Shown one piece after another: positions 9,734 through 19,200 of a DNA stretch of 50,690 nucleotides. This stretch comes from Emiliania huxleyi CCMP1516 (lineage: Eukaryota; Haptophyta; Isochrysidales; Noelaerhabdaceae). The number at the start of each line of letters is the position of its first letter. Position 1 is the stretch's first letter. The stretch is taken from the NCBI RefSeq assembly GCF_000372725.1, contig NW_005198167.1, forward strand, positions 349,354 to 400,043. Reading direction: 5' to 3'. A program made the translations under genes and the position numbers. Below the pieces are notes generated by a model, which did no database searches, was not told where the DNA came from, and saw nothing but the letters and a program-made list of their open reading frames with translations.

Positions 9734-11116
9734 ATGCATCTCGCCGCGTCGCTGCGCCTCGCCAAGCACGACCTCCTGGACTTTTTGGACGAGTGCTGCC
9801 TCGGTGCGCTCCTTCCCGGGAGCGAGCAGGAGCGCCTCGTCGCCGAGCCTTGCCTCGGCGAGGGCGGCGCTCTCTATCCTCGGCCAATGGTGATCTACAG
9901 CCGGCCATTCGCGTCGCCAGCGTGCCGGCGGGACTCGCTCGACCGCATGGAGAATCTTCGGATCAGCCGTGCTGGCTGCCGAGAGAGACGGCTCCACTTC
10001 TCGTGCTCTTGGCGTCTCGGCGACCGGCCGAGGCGCGTGGCGCTGCTGATCGACGACGCGCAGGAGGAGTACCGCTCGCTCATGCCGCCACGCGTCCTCT
10101 CTCGCCTCTGCGATCTCGTCACTGCGGCGCGAGCCGCCGGCGCCGTTTCTCTCGGTCGCACCGGCGATGACTGGGAGCCTTGTCTGGACCCCGTCTGAAG
10201 CCCGTCTGCAGGCGTCGTCGTCCTCTGGTCCCGCTGGTGCCGCACCTCGCCCACCGACGCGCACTACGGCGCCCTCGACGAGTACTTTGGCCCATGGGGC
10301 GTCGCGTCGCACGACAACCCGCTCTACCTCGCATCGGACAAGGGACGCGCCATCATGCACGAGGCTTGCTCGCCCCGTTGCTCACCCCCACGCCACACGC
10401 CGCAGCGCGCGGCCTTTGGGCGCCACTTTCGCCTTTGAACGCCTTCGAGCGCCGCGCCAGCTCCTGCCGGCACTCACGGGATGTGGAGATGCGAACGGGT
10501 AGCCCTCCCAGCCTCGCTGTTTGCATGGAGACATTTCCCTCGCCCTGGCCTCTCCTCGCCCTTGCCTCCGCCGCCTCGCCCTCGCCTCAGCTTCCACCGC
10601 CGCCCCTGGCCGCAGCTTGCTCCTCCGAGAGGTCGCGCGTCATCGACTCGCACGCCTTCGACGCCTTCGCGGCGAGGCGGCCAGACGGGCACTTCCGAGC
10701 CGCGGGCGGGTGTCCTGTCCTGTGGGCGTGTCCGCGACGCGTGCCCGGACGTGTCCCGCAGGCGCTCCGTGCTGCGGGCAGAACTCGACGCGCACGGCGT
10801 CGACACGCTCCTGCTGGCGGGCTGCTGGACAGAGTCGTGCGTCCTCTCCACCGCGGTCCGGGCGGTGGCAGAGGACCTCAACGTGGCGGTGGCGTCCGAC
10901 GCCGTCTTCACGTGCGCGGACGCCGGGCCGGCGGCGCTGCGCGTTCTCGGCGTGTACTGCTGCATGGTTCGCGCCGCAGAGATGTCGGCGTATCTGCGAG
11001 ACCTTGCCTCGGCTGGGACTCTGGCGGAGGCTGACGCGACGGCAGTCGAGCGGACGGCAGCGCTGCCAGTGGCGTTGGCGCAGCCTCTGCCTCCTGCCAG
11101 CGCTGAGGCCACGTGA
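9734..11116 (+). CDS. Isochorismatase-family cysteine hydrolase, four exons
   Basis: Isochorismatase-like enzymes hydrolyse amide or vinyl-ether bonds using a catalytic Asp-Lys-Cys set. Proposed exons are 9734-10139, 10212-10363, 10630-10676 and 10762-11116. All three introns are GC-AG and the frame is kept (319 aa). Exon 1 has RVALLIDDAQEEYRSL, the first beta strand with its Asp, then TAARAAG, which joins VVVLWSRW in exon 2. Exon 4 has the nucleophile loop, TLLLAGCWTESCVLSTAV, with the usual Cys, then VAVASDAVFTCADAG. Donor and post-acceptor bases match: GGCG at intron 1 and AGGCG at intron 3. The expected catalytic Lys is not obvious. The first 90 or so residues before the domain are unlike the family, and the ATG at 9734 is a guess. 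The substrate cannot be told. Confidence 0.7.
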
Positions 11117-11190
11117 TCTCGTCTTCTCGTGTTCCCCTCGCACTTGCCACTTGTTTTTATACTCCACCGCATCGAAATACGTACACCCTC

Positions 11191-12372
11191 TCACGCGACA
11201 TGCACCTGGAACCACCTCTCGACTGGCGGCGCGCGACAGACAGGGCACCGCTCCATCTTTGCGGAACACCGCCCGCAAGCGCACACATGGCCACACGGCG
11301 TCGCTATGTGAGACTTCGGGTCGGTGAAGCAAATTATGCACGTCGTCTCGCCGCCCATCGTGGACTCCGGCGGCCGGCCCGTGTCGAAGCTAGCGTCTGC
11401 GAGCGAGACGAGGGCGTGGGGCGGCGGGGGCGCGCCGTGCGTGGGGGCCGGTGCTCCCGCGTCGGCCGCCGCGGCCGCCGTGGCGGACCTTGGCGGGCGA
11501 GAAGAGGGAGGGGCCTCTACCGCAACCGCCGCCGCCTCCGCCTCCTCCGCGCCATCGGTCGGAGTATTCATGACCGGCTCCTCGGTCGAGACGAACCGGT
11601 CGGTCGCCTCGGCCGCGGCTCGCTCCGCCTTTTCAATCTCCCCCACGAGGGCAGGCAGGGCCGCCGCGTGCGACGCCGCCGCCGCCGCCGCCGCGCGCCG
11701 CTCCTCGAGCGAGGTGCTGCTCGTGAGCGCCTGCAGCGCACGCAGCGCGCTCGCCTCCGCAACCGCCGAGCCATGCTTTCGCATCTCGGCCGCCGCGGCA
11801 GTGGCGGCGGCCGCGGCCTCCGCCGCCCGCTCCGCCGCCGCCACCGCCGCCGCTCGCGCTGCCGACTCCCGTGCCGCTACCACCTCTCTCTCTTCCGCCT
11901 CACGTGCCTCCGCCTCCTCCGCCGCCCTCGCCACAGCCCCACCTGCAGCTGCCCTCGCCGCCTCACTCAACAGCTCCTCCTCTGCCACCGCCGCCATCTC
12001 ACCTCCTCCGGTCGGCGGCCTCGGCGGCTCCGCCGCCTTCCTCCGCCGCCGCCGCTCGCGTTTCTGACGCTCGCGCTCTGCCGCCTCTGCCGCCGCCTTC
12101 TCCCGCCGCTCACGTCTCTGACGATCGCGCTCTGCCGTTTCTGCCGCCGCCTTCTCCCGCCGCCGCTGCTGCTCCCGCTCCCGCTGCTGCTCGTAGCGTG
12201 CCCTCTGGACGACGATCGGTGGCTCTTGAAACGGAGACAGCACGTGCTCAACCGTCCAGATGACCACGTCCAACACGGTGAATGCTGCGCTCTCGAACCA
12301 TGTCGTAAGTCGCCGCGCGCCGCCCTGCCAGTTGGCGAAAACGATGAGAAGAAGGGGGGGTGCAAGCCCCAA
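11191..12372 (-). CDS. RING-finger protein with coiled coil
   Basis: Likely E3 ubiquitin ligase. The frame has no ATG at its 5' end. It begins with a pyrimidine-rich tract followed by TGGCAG|GGCGGC near 12325, which looks like a splice acceptor, so a first exon upstream (12.4-12.7 kb) is missing from this model. In order: a short hydrophobic helix (AAFTVLDVVIWTVEHVL), a long Glu/Arg/Ala coiled coil with two similar EKAAAE.AERDRQRRERR units, an Ala-rich region, then a C-terminal RING (CIICFTDP..., PCGHVCACGRC, CPVC). The RING resembles the compact C-terminal RINGs of MUL1 and IAP proteins. The end, WFQVHVA, follows the RING directly, as in that group. Confidence 0.75.
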   Translation of the reverse strand: MGLAPPLLLIVFANWQGGARRLTTWFESAAFTVLDVVIWTVEHVLSPFQEPPIVVQRARYEQQREREQQRRREKAAAETAERDRQRRERREKAAAEAAERERQKRERRRRRKAAEPPRPPTGGGEMAAVAEEELLSEAARAAAGGAVARAAEEAEAREAEEREVVAARESAARAAAVAAAERAAEAAAAATAAAAEMRKHGSAVAEASALRALQALTSSTSLEERRAAAAAAASHAAALPALVGEIEKAERAAAEATDRFVSTEEPVMNTPTDGAEEAEAAAVAVEAPPSSRPPRSATAAAAADAGAPAPTHGAPPPPHALVSLADASFDTGRPPESTMGGETTCIICFTDPKSHIATPCGHVCACGRCSAKMERCPVCRAPPVERWFQVHVA

Positions 12373-12633
12373 AAATCAGTCCCCGGTCCAATGGAAGGCG
12401 CAGAAGGATGTCACACAAACGTGCGCATCAAGCCAGCGCCAAATGACCATCACCCGGCGGCGAGAGGGGAGGCAAAAGCGGCGTGTGGGCGTTTTGATTC
12501 TCTTTTATTTTTTGTGCTTTTCCCTTTCTCGATACACATCGCTCGGGCCCACAGACATCCCGCACACGCCTCTCCGCTCGGGGGCCAAGCCAAGGTGCTG
12601 CGTACCCGAGTAGCCTTACCGTAGGAACCTTTC

Positions 12634-13632
12634 ATGCTCCAAGGTGACGCAGCCAGCCCCATCCGCCCCCCTTGCTCAGACTCTTCCCGCTTGATTGAAG
12701 AAACCAGAGGGGTGAGGAACCACCCCGACCCAGTCAATGGCGCGTCGGGGCCAGCGCCTTCAAATGCGCCCCAACCCTCCACAGCTGCCGCCTCATCCTG
12801 CGCTGCCACCGGTGCGCGCCGGCTTGAGGCTCTCCGGGCACACGAGGACACATGGCGGAAACGTCTGCCCACTGTCCGCGCAGGTGTGCGGCGCTCGTCG
12901 AGGGCGACGGCAGGGCGTGCTCCCGGACGTCTCATAGAGGAGGAGCCGCCGGATGACGCGGCGACAGCACGCCAACAAATTCCGGTGGAGAGTCCGGCCG
13001 CTCGGCTTCGGCGGATGGTGTACGAGGTCTACCTGCGGCATGGGGAAGTTGTGTTGCCGCGTGTGGTGAGGGCCGAGATTCCGGGAATTGCGGTCGACGC
13101 ATCCGGCAGATCGCGTCCGCTTGAGGCAGCGATCATTGCAGCGAGGAACCGGTGGCGGGAAGAAGGCCGCCCCCTCCCACGGTCGTCGTACACGACGGAC
13201 GACTTGCCCATGCGTGAACGGCTGGACCGGCTTGAGCGCGCGATGGCCCTGCTTGGAGAGGAGTGCCCGCCACGGCATGCCGGGCGAGCGATGCGCTCGT
13301 CTCCTCTGTACGACGAGTGGGCTGAGCTCAAGGCGCGCTTCGCGGCGATCATCGACCCCGACAACCCGTTCGATTCGGAGAGCCCGGACGACTGGAACCG
13401 TGTTTCTATGCGGTATCAAAGATGGCGCGCGAAACATCACCGTATCCCAACCACACGACGGGACAACGCCGAGCTGTTTGGCTACGAGCGCGATGGTGGA
13501 TGGTCGGAGGCTGGCTGCCGCGAGAGGCGGGTGAGGCTGTGTGGCGTGTGTCTCATGTGGATGGGCTCGGCGGCGGTGTTGGAGGGTGCGCGTGCGAATG
13601 AGGCGTCCGCGGGTGAGGCGTCCGGCCGCTAG
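12634..13632 (+). CDS. Uncharacterised protein (332 aa)
   Basis: ATG at 12634. The N-terminal 110 residues are Ser/Pro/Ala-rich and probably disordered. Residues about 120-290 are charged and helical (RLRRMVYEVYLRHGEVVL, PMRERLDRLERAMALLGEE, YDEWAELKARFAAIIDPDNP, NRVSMRYQRWRAKHHR). The last 40 residues are Gly/Val/Ala-rich and end in a short duplication (EASAGEASGR), so the true C-terminus may be earlier. The DNA-binding-like basic helices recall mobile-element ORFs, but I recognise no family. Confidence 0.4.
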   Translation: MLQGDAASPIRPPCSDSSRLIEETRGVRNHPDPVNGASGPAPSNAPQPSTAAASSCAATGARRLEALRAHEDTWRKRLPTVRAGVRRSSRATAGRAPGRLIEEEPPDDAATARQQIPVESPAARLRRMVYEVYLRHGEVVLPRVVRAEIPGIAVDASGRSRPLEAAIIAARNRWREEGRPLPRSSYTTDDLPMRERLDRLERAMALLGEECPPRHAGRAMRSSPLYDEWAELKARFAAIIDPDNPFDSESPDDWNRVSMRYQRWRAKHHRIPTTRRDNAELFGYERDGGWSEAGCRERRVRLCGVCLMWMGSAAVLEGARANEASAGEASGR

Positions 13633-14016
13633 TGTGCGCACCCTCGAGCCGTCACGACCCCGACCGTCAGCTTCTCTGCTTGAATATGTATGGCTAGCGT
13701 GCTTCCACTGCGCGCCCGCGCCTGCGCTCCCCACCCTTTTGCGCAGCAACACCTTAAACTTTTCAGGCCCTCCAAATTCGGGTCGGAGCGTAGCGGAGTG
13801 GGCCCCGAGTTGGAAAAAGGGCGACGGACGCTTGCGTCCTAGCCTCCAACAACGCCTCCCCGGCGCAGAGGGGCCCCCGGAGGGATGCACAACCGCTCCA
13901 CTCCACGCCGCTTGCGGCGGTCCTCTTCCCAGCTCCGCTGAGCGCCCGCGCGTTATTTTTTCTCCGGAGGGGAACACAGCTGCTTGCTCCGCGTATGCAC
14001 TCAGGACCTAGTGCAT
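13633..14016. other. Intergenic, no gene recognised
   Basis: Between two plus-strand genes. It has a GC-rich stretch with ggcccccggaggg near 13873. No coding signal found. Confidence 0.4.
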
Positions 14017-15909
14017 ATGCTCACGCTGCCTGCGCGACTGAGTCCCACAAACTGGACCTGGTGGGCGCGTGATCCCGCGCCCGACTCGAACGAAGACGGT
14101 CGCCGTGGCGCTAACACCGACGAAGTCGTCGAGCCCGAGCCGGTGGTCAAAGTCGTGGAGTCCGGCGCGAGCTCCGCAGGCGGGCACATCCATCAGAGGC
14201 CGCTCGCGCGTGTCGAGGGCCGCCAACAGTTTGGGCTCCACGCCTGGGTGATCGTGAACGCCACTACTCCGGGGGTATCCACGTGCACGGCCGCCACTCT
14301 CCTCCTCATCTCGATCCTTTTCGTTTTTGTGCAATCGTGCCTGCTGTACGCGGTGTACTTTGAGTCTGCTTTCGAACGGTGCTCGGACCACGACCAGTGC
14401 CCGGTCGGCGAGTATTGCAGTCCGAGCCTCAAAGTCAGCGAGCTCGTCAAAGCCATCCGCTACGATGAGTGCCTACGAGGGAATTGCCCGGCAGTTAAAG
14501 AACAGATGCGATTTGGGCTGAAACCGGGCAACTGCCACGACTGCTTCCATGCGCAGTTGGACTCCGAGAACATGTCGGGCACCATACTTAACACAAGTCC
14601 CAACCACCGCTTCGTGTTCCCGCACGTGGACAATGTTTGGGCCAACGTGAGCTTTGCAATCGGACCAGGATGGTTTGGCCGCGGGGACGATGCTACGGAG
14701 TTGTCCGGCGAAGAATGGATGCGCGAGGCGGAGGATTATTGCAGGCGCACCGATACCTTGCCGATGCGCTGCGACCACCTCGTCAGGCGCCAGAATCGCC
14801 TCACCGAGACGCACACGTGCGTGCTCCTTTTCGTCGTCCTGCTTGTGCTGATGCCGCTTGCTGAGGATTGGGACGAGGCGGCAATGGAGGAGAGGCTCTT
14901 TTACCACCGTTCGCGCAATCACAATCAGGTCCCGGCCGCCTGGATGCGATGCCTGATGTGGACCTTCATCCGCATGCGCCTTTTTGTCCTGCCGTGGATG
15001 CTCATGAACGCGACAAGCGCCTTGCTGCTCCACGACGAGACCAGCGCCGAGTTCTTGCTCGACGGACTCGCCATCACGTTTGCGACCTTCGTCGACAACC
15101 TGCTCATGCAGTTCTTCTTGCCGCCGGAGCAGTACCTGGCTGTCAACGCGGCAATTGTGTCGCTTGAGGAAACGGTTGAACCCGAGACGGTTGAACCCGG
15201 AGGAGAGGGGAGGAATCGGCTCGCTCGCTGGCTGTTTCATCGCGTGTACGCCGCTGTGCTTGGCACCGCCCTCACCGCCATCAGCCTCGCTCCGGAACCA
15301 TTCATGGTTGTGGCCTCCCTGAACTATAACCAGCCTCTCACCTCTTGCCCGAGCATCACCGCCGGAATCAACCTCGCCTTCGGTTGCTCCATCTTTGCCA
15401 TCGCAGGGACTTGGCCCCTTGTGCACGATCGGTCCAGATCGCGGGAAGCGTCAAAGCTAGTGCAGCTCGCGTCATCGGTGTGCGACTCATTTGGCACGAT
15501 GATCCTCCTCGCCGCATTCAGTTTTCTCAACCCATTGGCCGATCTATTCCGGATCTTTATCAAACATCCCCTCTACGTTGCCCTTGCCTGGCCGTTGCTG
15601 GTACTGAAGGTGCTTTCATTTCTGCTCATAGGGTGGCTTAACCACCAGCCCGACGCTCACTACAGTTGGCAGCTTCACTCAGACAAGGGGGAGCTCGAAG
15701 GTCGGGGCCACTTGTCGCTTCTTCTCGACTACCAAAAGCGTCACGCCGCTTTGGCGGATGATGAAATCCGCCGTCTCTTCGAACAGGGCCGTGATTTGCC
15801 GTGGCTAATTGTTAGGCTGTGCGTGCTCCTGGCAGTCGTCTCACTCGTAGTTGTGCGGGTCCGGATGCTTCGCTGGTCCGCCCGCACGCCCCGCGACCAC
15901 CTCGCTTGA
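14017..15909 (+). CDS. Polytopic membrane protein with Cys-rich extracellular loop (630 aa)
   Basis: Start at ATG 14017; upstream codons are open only from a TTG. A cytoplasmic N-terminus of about 85 residues is followed by TM1 (about 90-115, LLLISILFVFVQSCLLYAVYF). A loop of about 160 residues has at least ten Cys (CSDHDQCPVGEYC, CHDC) and N-glycosylation sites (NMSG, NVSF). About seven more hydrophobic segments follow (for example TCVLLFVVLLVLMPLAE, LFVLPWMLMNATSALLL, AAVLGTALTAISLA, YVALAWPLLVLKVLSFLLIGWL, LIVRLCVLLAVVSLVVV). A repeated ETVEPETVEPGG sits in a loop. Composition and layout suggest a plasma-membrane or vacuolar transporter- or receptor-like protein. I do not recognise the family. 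Confidence 0.65.
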   Translation: MLTLPARLSPTNWTWWARDPAPDSNEDGRRGANTDEVVEPEPVVKVVESGASSAGGHIHQRPLARVEGRQQFGLHAWVIVNATTPGVSTCTAATLLLISILFVFVQSCLLYAVYFESAFERCSDHDQCPVGEYCSPSLKVSELVKAIRYDECLRGNCPAVKEQMRFGLKPGNCHDCFHAQLDSENMSGTILNTSPNHRFVFPHVDNVWANVSFAIGPGWFGRGDDATELSGEEWMREAEDYCRRTDTLPMRCDHLVRRQNRLTETHTCVLLFVVLLVLMPLAEDWDEAAMEERLFYHRSRNHNQVPAAWMRCLMWTFIRMRLFVLPWMLMNATSALLLHDETSAEFLLDGLAITFATFVDNLLMQFFLPPEQYLAVNAAIVSLEETVEPETVEPGGEGRNRLARWLFHRVYAAVLGTALTAISLAPEPFMVVASLNYNQPLTSCPSITAGINLAFGCSIFAIAGTWPLVHDRSRSREASKLVQLASSVCDSFGTMILLAAFSFLNPLADLFRIFIKHPLYVALAWPLLVLKVLSFLLIGWLNHQPDAHYSWQLHSDKGELEGRGHLSLLLDYQKRHAALADDEIRRLFEQGRDLPWLIVRLCVLLAVVSLVVVRVRMLRWSARTPRDHLA

Positions 15910-16285
15910 CGTACGCGTGATTTTTGGCCACCCGTTCGTGGCCGTTGGTGGTGGGGCATTCCATAGGTAAGCCCCGGCAATTCGCTTATTATGGATGAGG
16001 TGGAGGCTGGGTCTGTTTATAGTCGCTCCGGGCCCTAGTTGGGGCGGCGCGCGACTGATCTGTCGCGCAGCCACGAGCCGATGTGTCCGATGTGTGCCCG
16101 GCTCGCCGCGGGTTGCCGCGGGTTGCCCCTACCACGCAGTCTCACGATAGAGAATGTGTCTCTCTCGTCTCTCGACGGGGTATGGGATTTGTAAATTGTC
16201 GATGTACGATGTGCAGATGAGAAAATAAGGCACAAATTACAGCCAACCGCGTTATCCGTACTGTTGTGCACGCTGCCGCCTCTTG
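15910..16285. other. Intergenic region ahead of the retrotransposon
   Basis: Includes a doubled phrase, gccgcgggtt, near 16107-16126. The retrotransposon frame is open only from 16195 (TAA at 16192-16194). The 5' end of the element most likely lies between 16195 and 16340. Confidence 0.4.
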
Positions 16286-19200
16286 TGGGGAGATGTGGGG
16301 AGATATGGGGAGATATGGGGAGGTATGGCAAGGGAGAAGACGATGTACGGACGGCGAGACAGACGGCGGTGGAAGCGGCGGCGGTCGAGATCTACAAATA
16401 TCTGGGCACCCCGATAACCGCTCAGTGGCAGAAGGGAATGGAACCGGCGAGACAAAAAACGAGGAGGGATGCGACGCGGCTAATGAAAATGGTGGGCGCG
16501 CTCACGCAATTAAATGCGGACGAGATGCAACGAGCGATGAATGCCGCGATGGAAGGGGTAGTTGGAGCGGCTGCAAGAGGGACCGTCATGACGATGGAGG
16601 ACTGTGACGCCATCGAAGTTGCGAGGCGAGACGCGATAGAGCGACAGGGAGCAGGAACAGCATACCCGAAGGCGCACCTATACGCGGCGGAGGAGGATGG
16701 CGGTGAAGGGAGCATGCACACGTATCAGGTAGCCACGGCGAGCTGGATGAGCACGATCGACAACATGCTCTCGGCACCAGAGGGACGACCCGCGGGGATG
16801 GTTGCGAGATATGCGCTAGCGAGGACGGCATGGAGACTAGGGTGCCGCGGCAAACACCCACTCGAATGGGACACGAAATACATACCCGACGAGCAACTAA
16901 ATGAAGGAAACCTGATGGAGGCATACTACCTGCAGCGGAATCGGGCAGGACTACGAGGCATGAGGACGTCGATGCAGATGAAAGACGGCCTCGATGATGA
17001 CCTGTGGGAGATGACTGGACAACAGGAAACAGTGCGGGGCCCACGACTATGGGAAGACAGCATGACCATGTGGAGGCGAGGCGCCCGACGTTGCACATAC
17101 AAGAAGAGGCTCGCGGAGGTCGGATTGGTGTGGTGGAGCGACGTGACAAACGAGAAGGGCGATGGATGGATGACGTGGTCTGAGGCAACGAGGGTCCATG
17201 AGTTGCGGGGCAAGACAGATAAAGAGGACTACGAACAGCTACTAGGCGAGCTAAACGGACAACCAGAGGCAACGACCGCGCAATGGTTTGCGGGGAGGCA
17301 CGAGCGATGGGACGAGGCAGGGCTAGAATGGAACAGAAGTGATCAGAGAATAGCCATTCGAATGGCGGCGGACGCGTCGACGGAGCAGAGGGGAATTCGA
17401 AATGGACAAGTAAAGGGCGAAGACAAATGGGCGTACGAACGAATCGACGGGGCACGACGAACGGGGGAGACGGGAGAGGACGCGACCGAACGGTGGGAGT
17501 ACCTAATTAAATGGAAGGGCGCGACAAAACGGACATGGGAGCGCCACCGGACCATCGCGGCGATGGGGGGCGCGAAGCTAGAAGCGCTCAAGGAGGCGCA
17601 AGACACAAAACTAATACCGTTCAGCACCCGCGACCGCATCGAACGAGCGGCAACGAGAGGAGAGGCTGGTATGCGAGCAATGCTAATCGCAATCGACACC
17701 TGGGCGGACACGGCGGGGGCGCAGAGACCAAACGACGACACGCTGACCAGGATGTGGTCCACAATAAAACGACACGTCGAGGTTGCCTCCCACAGTGACG
17801 AGGCAGGACAACGCCAAGACAACATCAAAGAGAGCACGCGCAACGAGTCCGAACGCGACAGACATAGCTCGGCGCTACCCTTCAGAACATTATACCTAGG
17901 CAAGGAGCCGAGCACGGAGAGCGACGCAGCTGTTAGCGACGCACAGCAGAAGGAAAAGACGAAAAAGACGATGGCTCTGGACGGGGGAGGCGACGAGTGG
18001 AGAGTAGCCGCCGATGGAGAGGCGACGATCGGCGGGGACGCATGGTGGGGGAGTGACGAACCGGACACGCTCGGACATGGGCAAGAGATAGACGACCTAG
18101 TGGGTGGCGGGGAGTGGAGGCGAGGCGCGCCGCAAGCGGTACTCGACAACGTCGCGATGGAGGAGGAGATCGGAGGGGCGGTACAGGAGATGTGGACAAA
18201 GGGAGGAGGAAGGGCGGGATACGAAGAGATTGGGAGGAGCGATATTGCTCGCGACCCCGTCCTACGACTGTATCTGAGGAGCGACGAGGCGGAGGGCGCC
18301 ATCCGGAGCGCGCCGCAAGAGCGACTACGCGACCGAGAGGGCGAGAACGAGATTGTGATGGACGAGAGCGAGTGTCGGACCATGCGAGAGCGGGGAACGA
18401 GCACGACGTGGAGGGCGAGGGACCTGGCGTGCCGCCTGCACAAGTGGCACCACTTCACAGCGGCGGCAGCGACGGACGCCTCGCTAAAGAAGACTCGAGA
18501 CGGAAGGCTAGCATCATTCGGGGGATGGGAGGGCGTGCAGCCGAAAGAGGGAGATGACGATGCACAAGAGACCAGGGCACAGATTCACGAGCGGGTAGGA
18601 CGGGGAATATGGGGAGGCGCCCTGCCGGGATCGTGGGAGATTGTCGACGCCGAGATGTACGCCATCTACAGCTTCCTGCGCACGAAGGCGGACGAAACAG
18701 AAACGACCCTCCAGCCTCACCGATGCCTAGTGATGTCGGACAGCGAGACGGCGCTCAAGGAGATCGAACGGGCGTATCGGGGGCGGACACGCGGCGAGAC
18801 AAATAGGAGCGCACTCAATGCGGCGGTGCAAGCACAAATCGACATTATACAGCGCAACAGAGGGTACGTGATTTTCATCTTCACGGAGGGGCACGCGGGC
18901 AACGCGCCCAATTCCATGGCGGACGCGGCGGCAAAGGCACACCTGCGGAGCAGGGTAACGAGCGCGTACGAGATGGACCTAGCACGACACGTGACGAACA
19001 GGGCATGCATCTACACGCATGAGGAGGAGGGGCAGGCGCCGGAGATCCGAGACAGGAGGCTGTATCAAGAGGCGAAGGAGAAAATTGGACGGTGGGTACG
19101 AAAGTGGCTGGACGGCGGGCACGCAGCGCAAAAGGAAGGGGACGACAACGTGTGGAGGACGGTAATCAAGGCGACGGGGACGATATCAGGCGACACGAGA

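Noticed and set aside
9542..10360. 272-residue minus-strand frame over the isochorismatase gene
   Set aside because: Shadow of the plus-strand exons, which carry recognisable family motifs.
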